From positions 1-6,367 of the forward strand of contig JAMOQH010000166.1 of NCBI GenBank assembly GCA_027064085.1: DNA of 6,367 nucleotides, given 5' to 3'. Source of the stretch: a bacterium (GTDB lineage Bacteria > UBP6 > JAFGXH01). This document shows positions 1 to 5,755 of this stretch, in pieces; position 1 is the stretch's first letter; the number at the start of each line of letters is the position of its first letter. The position numbers and the translations under genes were made by a program. The notes beneath the pieces are model-generated. The model saw only the letters and a program-made list of their open reading frames with translations. It ran no database searches and was not told the DNA's origin.

Positions 1-22
1 CAATAGCTAACAGAACTCTCAT
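1..22 (-). CDS. 5' end of an unidentified gene (partial)
   Basis: Only the first seven codons are visible (ATG then RVLLAI, plus one base of the next codon) before the window ends. The start is well supported: on the minus strand AAGAGG (28-33) lies five bases before the ATG, and a near-consensus promoter lies a further 30-70 bases upstream. The hydrophobic beginning MRVLLAI could be the first beta strand of a Rossmann-type cytosolic enzyme or the beginning of a signal or membrane segment; seven residues cannot decide. It has the same orientation as the helicase gene but its own promoter, so it is probably a separate transcription unit. No function is proposed. Confidence 0.6.
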
Positions 23-63
23 AGTAACCTCTTGAAAAGACTATAAATTTATCAAACAAATAA

Positions 64-92
64 CTTATATAGTATTTGACGCAGTGTGTCAA
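64..92 (-). promoter_or_regulatory. Predicted sigma70-type promoter for the left-edge gene
   Basis: On the minus strand a perfect -35 hexamer TTGACA (87-92) is followed after exactly 17 bases by TATAAG (64-69), which matches five of six consensus -10 bases. Transcription should start near position 57, giving a leader of about 35 bases before the ATG at 22. The -35 lies inside a short inverted repeat, TTGAC-N7-GTCAA (76-92), which may be an operator. Among the candidate promoters here this has the best combined hexamer match. Confidence 0.7.
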
Positions 93-93
93 G

Positions 94-121
94 AGAAAAA
101 ATACGAAAATGTATTTTTTTT
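94..121 (-). terminator. A/T-only hairpin, possible terminator between helicase gene and next promoter
   Basis: AAAAAATAC (96-104) and GTATTTTTT (111-119) form a perfect 9-bp stem with a six-base loop, extended by two pairs, one of them a wobble, on the plus-strand reading. Each arm ends in a T run on its own strand, so it could act in either direction. It sits just before the -35 box of the next promoter, a good place to stop helicase-gene transcripts. The stem has only one G-C pair, and A/T runs form such repeats by chance in AT-rich DNA, so confidence is limited. Confidence 0.35.
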
Positions 122-145
122 CATAATATGTAGGATAAATAAATA

Positions 146-170
146 AAAATTAAGACATGGACTTAATTTT
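146..170 (-). terminator. Inverted repeat behind the helicase gene, possible terminator
   Basis: AAAATTAAG (146-154) and CTTAATTTT (162-170) are a perfect 9-bp inverted repeat around a seven-base loop. Read on the minus strand, the direction of the helicase gene that ends at 207, the second arm runs into TTTTTATTTATTTA, a T-rich tail as expected of an intrinsic terminator. The stem has one G-C pair and would be weak. A second small hairpin (TTCAAC/GTTGAA, 169-197) overlaps its edge, and the A/T hairpin at 94-121 follows, so termination here may be spread over several weak elements. The rest of 23-206 holds no coding sequence that I can support. Confidence 0.4.
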
Positions 171-206
171 CAACGTAAAACAACACTGTTGGTTGAAGTT
201 GCATAT

Positions 207-2309
207 TTAAAATAAACTTTTAACTTTACTAACAGGCTTTTTAGAATACTTATTATTTGTTTTAGCTACTTTATTTGGAAGATAATCCTTTATTGTATAT
301 TTACTAAATTCTTTTAATATTAAATTACTATACCCTGATTTTTTAAATCTTTTATCTAAAATATAAATATTACCCACATCATCTTTAGACCTAATTAATC
401 GCCCTATTCCTTGCTTAAGCGTTAAAATCATGTCTGGAAGCATAAGCTCAAAAAATGGATTTCGGCCTTGCTGTTTAAGTAATTTATCTTTACTGTATAA
501 AACGGGATCATTAATAGATTTAAATGGAAGCTTAGTGATTACAACTGTAGTTAATTTACCCCCTTTAACATCTATTCCCTCCCAAAATGAACGAGTGCCA
601 AATAAAATTGAATTTTTTTCTGTTTTAAAAATGTCTATTAATTCTGTTCTTGAATATTCTTTACCTTGTACATAAATTTCAATATCTTTGTTCTTTTTAC
701 TAAATTCTTTTTTAAATTTTTTATAAATTAAATTCATATCATAATATGAGGCAAATAAAACTAAAGCATGCCCCTTTGTTAAAATCTGAAGAAGTAAATT
801 ATTTAAATTGTCATAATATGTTTTATCTTGGTAGGTATAATATAAATCAGAAACAGAAATACTCATTTGATTTTTTAAATCAAAAGGACTTTCTAAAAAG
901 ACTTCTAAAGTTTCATCATCAGCTAAACCTAATGGTGCTTTAATATTCTCAAACTTATTATTTAATGCCAATGTTGCAGAAGTTAATAGAAATGGCATCT
1001 CTATAGGAATTATTTCTTTAGATAAGTTATTAGAATCTGATAAATCAAGAGCATTAAATACAATATTATTTTCTTTTATATCTATCCACTTTGCAGTTAA
1101 AAAACTATCCTTTTTTTCTAAAAGCTGTTCTTTTAAAATACTTTTTAATTGCTCTATAAAGTCAACAACACTAGAATATGACATTTTATGTGGCTTAAAG
1201 AATAATTCTCTTTTTTCCGAAATATCAGATATAAAATCCTCCAATTTTAAATCAAATTGAGATAAAGGTAGCCTTAATAAATCTATTTCCTCAACATATT
1301 CTTCTAAAAATATATAAAACTTGTATATTAATTGGGGGTCAATTTTATCACTATTTAAATTTATTTGCCCCTTTTCAGTAAAAAGTTCTTTAAGAGCAAC
1401 AAAAAACCTCTCTGTTTCGGCTTCAAATATATTGGTATAATTTTTAATATCTTCAACATTATTTAAATAATCATCACTTTCATTTTCAAAAAATTTAAGA
1501 AATTTTTTATTTCTTAAAAGCTCTTTTAAAGTATTTATTTGATATTTTATTTCTAATTTTGAAGCAACAGTTGTTAAAATTGATTCTATTGTTGGAATAA
1601 AATTATGTGCCTCATCTATGATCACGGTATCAGCTTTTTCAATAAATGGATATTCTTTTTTTGCAACATCGGTAATAAAAAGGTGATGATTTACTATTAA
1701 AATATCTGCATTTTCAGCTTCTATTCTTGCATTAAAAAAATAACAGTTTTTATTATGTGGACAAGCTCTATTTAAACAAGTTGAAGCTTGAGATTCTATC
1801 TGTCTCCAATGAAATAAAGGAAACTTATTTTCTAATTCTTGATATTCTCCATTTGTTGTATTATTCATCCATTTTATCAATATAGAAACCAAATCAGCTT
1901 CATTACTTTCTTTTATAAACTCTTGTGCCTTTCTTGTGCATAGATAATTCCTCCTTCCTTTTAGTAATTTAACAGAAAAATCATCATCAAAGAGTTGTCT
2001 TAATAAAGGTATATCCTTATCAAAAATCTGTTCTTGTAAATTTATCGTACTTGTTGCTACAATAGCCTTAAATGACTCATAAGTTTCACTATCTCTTTCG
2101 TTTACTATCCTTTCTATTATGGGATAAAGATACGCAAAAGTTTTACCAATACCAGTTGGAGCATCAATTAATGCTATTCTTTTGTTTTTTAATGCTCTTT
2201 CCCAAGATTTTACGAATTCTAGTTGTTCTTCTCTTATTTCAAACTTAAAATATTCATTTTCTTTAGAATAATCTTCAAATTTTTTCTTGAATCTATCTTT
2301 TATATTCAT
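207..2309 (-). CDS. dinG: DinG/YoaA-family ATP-dependent DNA helicase (XPD-like, iron-sulfur)
   Basis: A 700-residue superfamily 2 helicase, close to the length of stand-alone DinG proteins (E. coli DinG is 716). Visible motifs in order: Walker A DAPTGIGKT (49-57); motif Ia ATSTINLQEQ (85-94); four cysteines C124, C178, C183 and C189 at the positions that hold the 4Fe-4S cluster in XPD/DinG helicases; DEAH (232-235); SAT (444-446); FGTRSFWEGID (570-580); and QGIGRLIRS (633-641). All catalytic motifs are intact. Family members unwind DNA 5' to 3', including R-loops, D-loops and G-quadruplexes, in the cytoplasm during repair and replication. There is no N-terminal exonuclease domain of the Bacillus type. 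The C-terminal 20 residues are a Lys-rich tail. The ATG at 2309 has only a modest AAGG (2317-2320) upstream, but a promoter lies just before it. The gene is probably a single-gene unit. DinG versus YoaA cannot be separated by eye. No LexA-type box was seen upstream. Confidence 0.93.
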   Translation of the reverse strand: MNIKDRFKKKFEDYSKENEYFKFEIREEQLEFVKSWERALKNKRIALIDAPTGIGKTFAYLYPIIERIVNERDSETYESFKAIVATSTINLQEQIFDKDIPLLRQLFDDDFSVKLLKGRRNYLCTRKAQEFIKESNEADLVSILIKWMNNTTNGEYQELENKFPLFHWRQIESQASTCLNRACPHNKNCYFFNARIEAENADILIVNHHLFITDVAKKEYPFIEKADTVIIDEAHNFIPTIESILTTVASKLEIKYQINTLKELLRNKKFLKFFENESDDYLNNVEDIKNYTNIFEAETERFFVALKELFTEKGQINLNSDKIDPQLIYKFYIFLEEYVEEIDLLRLPLSQFDLKLEDFISDISEKRELFFKPHKMSYSSVVDFIEQLKSILKEQLLEKKDSFLTAKWIDIKENNIVFNALDLSDSNNLSKEIIPIEMPFLLTSATLALNNKFENIKAPLGLADDETLEVFLESPFDLKNQMSISVSDLYYTYQDKTYYDNLNNLLLQILTKGHALVLFASYYDMNLIYKKFKKEFSKKNKDIEIYVQGKEYSRTELIDIFKTEKNSILFGTRSFWEGIDVKGGKLTTVVITKLPFKSINDPVLYSKDKLLKQQGRNPFFELMLPDMILTLKQGIGRLIRSKDDVGNIYILDKRFKKSGYSNLILKEFSKYTIKDYLPNKVAKTNNKYSKKPVSKVKSLF

Positions 2310-2337
2310 TTACAAGCCTTACAAACTATAAGAGTGC

Positions 2338-2366
2338 ATTATACTCAATTTTATAATTAACTCCAA
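2338..2366 (-). promoter_or_regulatory. Predicted promoter of the helicase gene
   Basis: On the minus strand a perfect -10 TATAAT (2338-2343) is preceded at 17 bases by TTGGAG (2361-2366), which keeps the conserved TTG of the -35 box but matches only three of six bases. The start of transcription would be near 2331, about 22 bases before the helicase ATG. It lies between the atp terminator and the gene, so the helicase does not depend on the atp operon for expression. Confidence 0.6.
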
Positions 2367-2424
2367 TTTATTTTACAAAAAGAGGATAATAAATTTTATT
2401 TATTTAATATTTTATGAAATAAAA

Positions 2425-2460
2425 AAAGGGCCTGAATCACATAAATAATTCAGACCCTTT
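2425..2460 (-). terminator. Intrinsic terminator of the atp operon
   Basis: A 13-bp stem is formed by 2425-2437 and 2448-2460 around a ten-base loop. On the minus strand every position pairs, one of them as a G-U wobble, and the stem is followed by a run of seven T (the last three lie within the stem) and then ATTTC. On the plus strand the same position is a C-A mismatch, so the element is built for the minus strand. It lies 30 bases after the atpE stop and before the helicase promoter. It is the strongest terminator in the window. Confidence 0.88.
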
Positions 2461-2489
2461 AAGTACTATTTTATTTTAAATCTTATACT

Positions 2490-2813
2490 TTATATTTTAC
2501 CAACAAGCATAAAAGCAATAATAAGAGCATAAATAACTAATGACTCTATTAAAGCAAGACCTAAAATCATAGGTGTAAATACAGCTGATTTTGCTCCAGG
2601 ATTTCTTGCAATTCCTTCAAGAGCAGCAGCAGCAGCTCTACCCTGAGCTAAAGCTCCACCTAATGCAGCAACACCAATTGCGAATGCAGCTGAAAAACCC
2701 AACCATTTTTTGAGTTCAGCACCTGTTTGTGTTATTTCTTCCGCACCAAAAAGGCTAGTTGAGAATAACATACCAACTACTACTAAAAGAAAGATAAAAC
2801 TTGCTTTCTTCAT
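2490..2813 (-). CDS. atpE: F-type ATP synthase subunit c with N-terminal leader
   Basis: Subunit c builds the rotor ring of the Fo motor in the inner membrane. The 107-residue product has the family's helical hairpin: helix 1 about 38-65, polar loop ARNP (69-72) with the conserved Arg70, and helix 2 about 76-104 with the ion-carrying Glu90 in LIESLVIY. Aligned on Arg70 and Glu90 without gaps to the Ilyobacter tartaricus Na+ ring, Gln57, Glu90, Ser91 and Tyr95 match its Gln32, Glu65, Ser66 and Tyr70. The helix-1 glycine motif reads AxGxAxA (50-56) instead of GxGxGxG. Residues 1-24 look like a signal peptide (MKK, then a hydrophobic core, ending SLFGA); removal would leave about 83 residues, the usual size, with the N-terminus in the periplasm as expected. 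Start: AGGAGT (2819-2824) lies five bases before the ATG. It is the last gene of atpI-atpB-atpE, preceded by a small hairpin and followed by a strong terminator. Na+ use is inferred, not shown. Confidence 0.96.
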   Translation of the reverse strand: MKKASFIFLLVVVGMLFSTSLFGAEEITQTGAELKKWLGFSAAFAIGVAALGGALAQGRAAAAALEGIARNPGAKSAVFTPMILGLALIESLVIYALIIAFMLVGKI

Positions 2814-2827
2814 GATTAACTCCTACT

Positions 2828-2850
2828 AAAAAACCTGACTTATTTCAGGT
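2828..2850 (-). promoter_or_regulatory. Hairpin with U-tract in the atpB-atpE spacer
   Basis: On the minus strand ACCTGA, a six-base loop and TCAGGT (2833-2850) are followed by five T (2828-2832) and, three bases later, by the atpE ribosome binding site. The form is that of a small intrinsic terminator, but no promoter fits between it and atpE, so atpE must be read through it. It may be a weak attenuator, or more plausibly an mRNA 3'/5' processing or stability element helping to give subunit c its higher dose. The stem is only six pairs. Confidence 0.5.
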
Positions 2851-2861
2851 ATTAAAAAAAA

Positions 2862-3608
2862 TTAATGACTGTCATGTTCAACAGCCATACTTATATAAAC
2901 TATCGTTAAGATAGTAAACACTAAAGTTTGTACTAATATAACTATCATACCAAGTAACATAATTGGTAATGGTAGCACAAAAGCTAATATACTTAAAAAC
3001 AAACCTAAAACTAAATGGTCACCGGCAATATTTCCCATTAACCTTAATGCTAAAGATAAAGGTCTTGCAAAATGAGAAATAAGCTCTATAGGAAGCATTA
3101 AAGGTGCTAATGCAGGCATAGGCCCTAAAAAATGCTTAAAATGAGCAACAACACCCTGCTCTTTTATACCATACCAATTGTATAAACCAAATGAAAATAT
3201 ACCTAATGCTAAAGTGGTATTCAAGTTATCCGTTGGTGGTAAAAAACCTGGTATCATTCCTATTAAGTTTGAAAAGAAAATAAATATTGCAAATGTTGCA
3301 ATCCACGGAAAAAACTTTTTAGCATCTGGCCCTATAATATCTTTTGCCATATTATAAAATGATTCTATAAAAATCTCCATTATATTTCTAGCATTAAATT
3401 TATCAGAAGGAATTAAAGAATTTTCTGACTTATCAATAGATTTTTTTGCAAAAATTCCTAAAGATATAGCTATTCCACCTGCTATTAATGCTCCCCATAT
3501 TTGATGAGTATCATGTACAGGCTTATTGTTTACAAAAGAGTTACCAAGCATGTGACTTAATGCTTCTGTTTTTTCATTTATTTCACTAAAAATTGTCCAT
3601 CCTGACAT
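2862..3608 (-). CDS. atpB: F-type ATP synthase subunit a
   Basis: Subunit a is the stator half of the Fo ion channel; it passes ions to and from the c-ring glutamate. The product is 248 residues, within the normal bacterial range. It has a membrane segment at about 37-54, a second at 101-121 ending in LIGMIPG, the conserved PPTDNLNTTLALG (124-136), then the long membrane-embedded helices of the C-terminal half. The essential arginine is Arg189 in SLALRLMGN (185-193), equivalent to E. coli Arg210. Gln227 in VQTLVF corresponds to E. coli Gln252, and the end ILTIVYISMA (233-242) closely matches the E. coli subunit. After Arg189 the sequence reads GNIAGDH, with His198 at the place of E. coli Glu219, a common alternative. 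The ATG is preceded by AGAGGT at eight bases, inside the end of the upstream gene, whose stop is only one base away, so translation is probably coupled. No sign of damage. Confidence 0.97.
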   Translation of the reverse strand: MSGWTIFSEINEKTEALSHMLGNSFVNNKPVHDTHQIWGALIAGGIAISLGIFAKKSIDKSENSLIPSDKFNARNIMEIFIESFYNMAKDIIGPDAKKFFPWIATFAIFIFFSNLIGMIPGFLPPTDNLNTTLALGIFSFGLYNWYGIKEQGVVAHFKHFLGPMPALAPLMLPIELISHFARPLSLALRLMGNIAGDHLVLGLFLSILAFVLPLPIMLLGMIVILVQTLVFTILTIVYISMAVEHDSH

Positions 3609-3609
3609 A

Positions 3610-3990
3610 TTAATTTACCTCTGCTTTTAACTTGCCACCATAAAGTAGGGCATTTATAGTAATTGTAAGAAATAGTGTTGTTATCCCTACTAAAAAACCT
3701 GCTTTACTTAATACAAATAATTTTGTACTAAAAAGCCAAAAAATAACAGCACCAATAATAGATAATTTAAACATAAATAATATTGCATAAATTATCTGTG
3801 TTTTAGGTTCTCCAAAAAATATTTTTTTTACAACAAATAATAATAATCCAAAATTAACTGTAGCAATAATACCACCAATTAATAAAGCTATAGAAAAATT
3901 TTTACTTATTACAAAAAAAGAAACAACAAATAAGAATAAAGTGATTAAAAATGTTTGTATTATTATATTTTTGAATATTTTACTATCCAA
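3610..3990 (-). CDS. atpI: AtpI-like ATP synthase accessory membrane protein
   Basis: Position directly before atpB, small size and four predicted membrane helices (about 10-28, 32-54, 66-87, 95-117) identify an ATP synthase subunit I family protein. The stretch LLIGGIIATVNFGLLL (36-51) fits the family's pattern of glycines followed by NF in the second helix. AtpI-type proteins are reported to help c-ring assembly and have been linked to Mg2+ uptake; they are not part of the finished enzyme. The start chosen is TTG at 3990 (126 residues, MDSKIFKN...). It has AGAGGT at 3995-4000, whereas the first in-frame ATG at 4041 has no ribosome binding site and lies inside the predicted operon promoter. 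That ATG would add a polar, Cys-containing 17-residue extension unlike the family. The gene ends one base before atpB. Sequence in this family is poorly conserved, so the name rests partly on context. Confidence 0.8.
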   Translation of the reverse strand: MDSKIFKNIIIQTFLITLFLFVVSFFVISKNFSIALLIGGIIATVNFGLLLFVVKKIFFGEPKTQIIYAILFMFKLSIIGAVIFWLFSTKLFVLSKAGFLVGITTLFLTITINALLYGGKLKAEVN

Positions 3991-3994
3991 GAGA

Positions 3995-4000
3995 ACCTCT
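3995..4000 (-). promoter_or_regulatory. Ribosome binding site supporting a TTG start for atpI
   Basis: AGAGGT on the minus strand precedes TTG (3988-3990) by four bases. It decides the start of the AtpI-like gene, since the upstream ATG at 4041 lacks any purine-rich motif. The site lies within a small AGAG-GTT-CTCT palindrome (3990-4000), which could slightly lower initiation. Confidence 0.6.
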
Positions 4001-4031
4001 AAATAGATACACAACCTATTACAACTCTGCT

Positions 4032-4060
4032 TTAATAACATAAAGATAGTTTAATGTCAA
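4032..4060 (-). promoter_or_regulatory. Predicted promoter of the atpI-atpB-atpE operon
   Basis: On the minus strand a perfect -35 TTGACA (4055-4060) is followed at 17 bases by TATTAA (4032-4037), four of six for the -10, which is preceded by TG in the extended -10 position (4039-4040). Transcription would start near 4025, giving a leader of about 35 bases before the TTG start at 3990. The spacer from the lipoprotein stop (4110) to this promoter is AT-rich and shows no clear terminator, so some read-through from the lipoprotein gene is possible. Confidence 0.68.
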
Positions 4061-4109
4061 ATAGTAGTTGTTTGAAAATAAAAATATTCTTTATCCAAAT
4101 CAAGTAAAA

Positions 4110-5744
4110 TTAAAATGTAAATTTACTAGTAAAAAGCTCATGATCAAATAATCCCATCATTACAAGAGAATCACTATGGTCTAATTCCATAGAGATAATA
4201 CTAGAATTGCGAGCATGTTCATTAATCCATTCTTTCTCCCAAATAATTTCACCATTATTATCCAATTTTTTTACGAATTGCTTAAATTCCAGTATATCTT
4301 CCATATTACTACCACCTATAAAAATTTCATTGTTTTCATTTATATCTATACTATTGCTATCAAATACTCCTGCAGTATATGTTTTATCAAAAATTAAATT
4401 ACCATCTTTATTAAGTTTAGCAATATAAGGACTTCCATCTCCATATCTACTTGACGAAGATATATCAGCTGTTCCAACAATGTAAATGTAATTATTTTTA
4501 TATCTAATATTTCTAGAATTATCTTTACCAACTTTACCAACTTCTTTATACCATACTTTGTCACCATTACTATTAAATTTCATAACTAAAATATCTTCTA
4601 GCCCAATATGTGTTGTTCCAGATACAGCAGAACTTGTTGTTGCTGTAACATATAAATTATTATCTTCATCTAAATCAATTTTATTATGATAATTTGCAGC
4701 TCCAATAACTAGTTCTTTACTCCATAATTCATCTCCACTGTTGTCCAGTTTTTTTATGAATACTTTATTCATTTTTCTATGTCCTACTATGTAGATATTA
4801 TTATTACTATCTACTTTCATATCATTAGGAGTATCAGTAGCATCAGTTACAAATTGCTTACTCCATTTGACATTAGCATCTGTATCTATTTTAATTAAAA
4901 CTACATCATTGCCACTACCCTTTTCAGCTCCAATATATAATCCTTTAGTTGCAAAACTTAAATATACATTATCATTACTATCAATGGCTACATTAGCATG
5001 GTCATCATCTAATGAAGTTTTAAACTCTTTACTCCAAACCACTTCTAAATCCTCAGTTATCTTAGACATAAAGATATTATTACCTTCTCCTTCTCTCCAA
5101 GATGATTCTACCCGTCCTACAACATAAATATTATTATTGCTATCAATAGCAAGACTTTCTGGTTCTACAATCTTATCAACATCATCTAATGGATGCCATC
5201 TTACAATATCAGATGAAACACATTCTGTAGAATAAAGCTCATATCCTTCTTGACACTCATTGCAAGTATCTCCTTTGTAAGCCGCAAAACAAGCACAAGT
5301 AAAAGCATCATCTCCATCAATACAGTTCCCATGTTTATTGCAAGGATTATCTTTACAATTATCTAAATCTTTACAAGTTTTACCATCATCATTTAATACA
5401 AAATTTTCATTACAACTACAACTAAAGGCTCCTTCACTATTTGAGCAAATCTGCTCACACCCACCATTACTTGTTTTACATTCGTCTATATCTACACAAG
5501 TTTTATTATCAGCTTCTAATTTAAATCCTTCGTTACAGCTACATTCAAAACTTCCAACTTTATTAGTACAAATATCACTACAATTACCATTATTTGTTTT
5601 ACATTCATTAATATCAACACAACTATCCCAATCTTTTCTATACTCAAAACCTGAATCACAGGTTTTAGGAGGTTTTTCTTTTTCTCCACATGAAAACAAT
5701 ACAAAAATAACTGAAAACATTAATAAATAAGTTGTTTTATTCAT
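4110..5744 (-). CDS. Lipoprotein with calcium-binding EGF modules and SBBP-type beta-propeller
   Basis: A 544-residue predicted surface or outer-membrane lipoprotein. Residues 1-19 form a type II signal peptide with lipobox LFSC, lipid on Cys19; the next residues are GEKEKPP. A short Cys-rich piece (29-42) is followed by EGF-like modules beginning DINEC (44), DIDEC (85) and DLDNC (126), each with the D-x-D/N-E/N start of calcium-binding EGF, and a last Cys group ending at 175. From residue 180 to the end there are seven units of about 47-57 residues starting at about 198, 252, 309, 356, 413, 466 and 519, each with a DxNNxIYxxG-like strand and most with a W-x-K-E/Q strand (W237, W294, W341, W398, W502), as in SBBP beta-propeller repeats. 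Binding or adhesion is the usual guess for such proteins; no catalytic motif is visible. The ATG at 5744 is preferred over an in-frame TTG at 5756 because GGAG (5751-5754) lies correctly before it. Ligand and partners are unknown. Confidence 0.85.
   Translation of the reverse strand: MNKTTYLLMFSVIFVLFSCGEKEKPPKTCDSGFEYRKDWDSCVDINECKTNNGNCSDICTNKVGSFECSCNEGFKLEADNKTCVDIDECKTSNGGCEQICSNSEGAFSCSCNENFVLNDDGKTCKDLDNCKDNPCNKHGNCIDGDDAFTCACFAAYKGDTCNECQEGYELYSTECVSSDIVRWHPLDDVDKIVEPESLAIDSNNNIYVVGRVESSWREGEGNNIFMSKITEDLEVVWSKEFKTSLDDDHANVAIDSNDNVYLSFATKGLYIGAEKGSGNDVVLIKIDTDANVKWSKQFVTDATDTPNDMKVDSNNNIYIVGHRKMNKVFIKKLDNSGDELWSKELVIGAANYHNKIDLDEDNNLYVTATTSSAVSGTTHIGLEDILVMKFNSNGDKVWYKEVGKVGKDNSRNIRYKNNYIYIVGTADISSSSRYGDGSPYIAKLNKDGNLIFDKTYTAGVFDSNSIDINENNEIFIGGSNMEDILEFKQFVKKLDNNGEIIWEKEWINEHARNSSIISMELDHSDSLVMMGLFDHELFTSKFTF
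4113..5153 (-). repeat. Seven degenerate propeller repeats within the lipoprotein
   Basis: The region encodes seven units of one ancestral pattern: hydrophobic-D-x-N-N-x-I-Y-x-x-G, a variable stretch, then a hydrophobic K-hydrophobic strand (such as FIKKL or LVMKF) and W-x-K-E. Six units are complete; the seventh stops after FTSKF and lacks its W strand. An isolated IVRWHPL (residues 180-186) just before unit 1 can supply it. The repeats are protein-level only; DNA copies have diverged widely, so this is an old domain rather than a recent expansion. Confidence 0.75.
5370..5615 (-). repeat. Tandem pair of 41-codon calcium-binding EGF repeats
   Basis: Two adjacent units of exactly 41 codons (5493-5615 and 5370-5492) encode calcium-binding EGF modules that agree at about 25 of 41 residues by my alignment, with all six cysteines kept. 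Both carry C-x-N-x4-F-x-C, the sequence that in animal proteins marks Asp/Asn beta-hydroxylation. The equal length and absence of gaps suggest an internal duplication; synonymous positions have diverged, so it is not very recent. Confidence 0.8.
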
Positions 5745-5750
5745 TTTTAA

Positions 5751-5754
5751 CTCC
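5751..5754 (-). promoter_or_regulatory. Ribosome binding site deciding the lipoprotein start
   Basis: GGAG on the minus strand is separated by six bases (TTAAAA) from the ATG at 5742-5744. The alternative in-frame TTG at 5754-5756 overlaps this site and would have no ribosome binding site of its own. Confidence 0.75.
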
Positions 5755-5755
5755 A

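Noticed and set aside
169-197. Nested inverted repeat TTCAAC/GTTGAA around CAAC-ACT-GTTG behind the helicase gene.
   Set aside because: Short arms and a six-base one-sided bulge; it may add to termination but is too weak to list as a terminator on its own.
430-943. Two plus-strand open frames of 81 and 65 codons opposite the helicase gene.
   Set aside because: They lie wholly inside an intact helicase gene, show no recognisable domain, and have no convincing ribosome binding site; they are shadows of the coding strand.
2310-2424. Looked for a LexA/SOS box before the dinG-like gene, since E. coli dinG is SOS-regulated.
   Set aside because: No CTG-N10-CAG or Gram-positive-type SOS palindrome was seen; only an ordinary promoter.
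3991-4041. ATG at 4041 as the start of the AtpI-like gene.
   Set aside because: No ribosome binding site, and it lies between the -35 and -10 of the predicted operon promoter; TTG at 3990 fits better.
4061-4109. Looked for a terminator between the lipoprotein gene and the atp promoter.
   Set aside because: The stretch is AT-rich with T runs but has no stem of useful length, so none is annotated.
5370-5615. Tandem repeats in the EGF region considered as a CRISPR-like or non-coding array.
   Set aside because: There are two adjacent in-frame protein repeats with no spacers, fully explained by EGF modules.
4207-5730. Several plus-strand open frames of 60-130 codons opposite the lipoprotein gene, and a 62-codon minus-strand frame at 5516-5704.
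   Set aside because: Their composition follows the repeat pattern of the lipoprotein read in the wrong frame (for example the Leu/Ser-rich 130-codon frame opposite the EGF modules).
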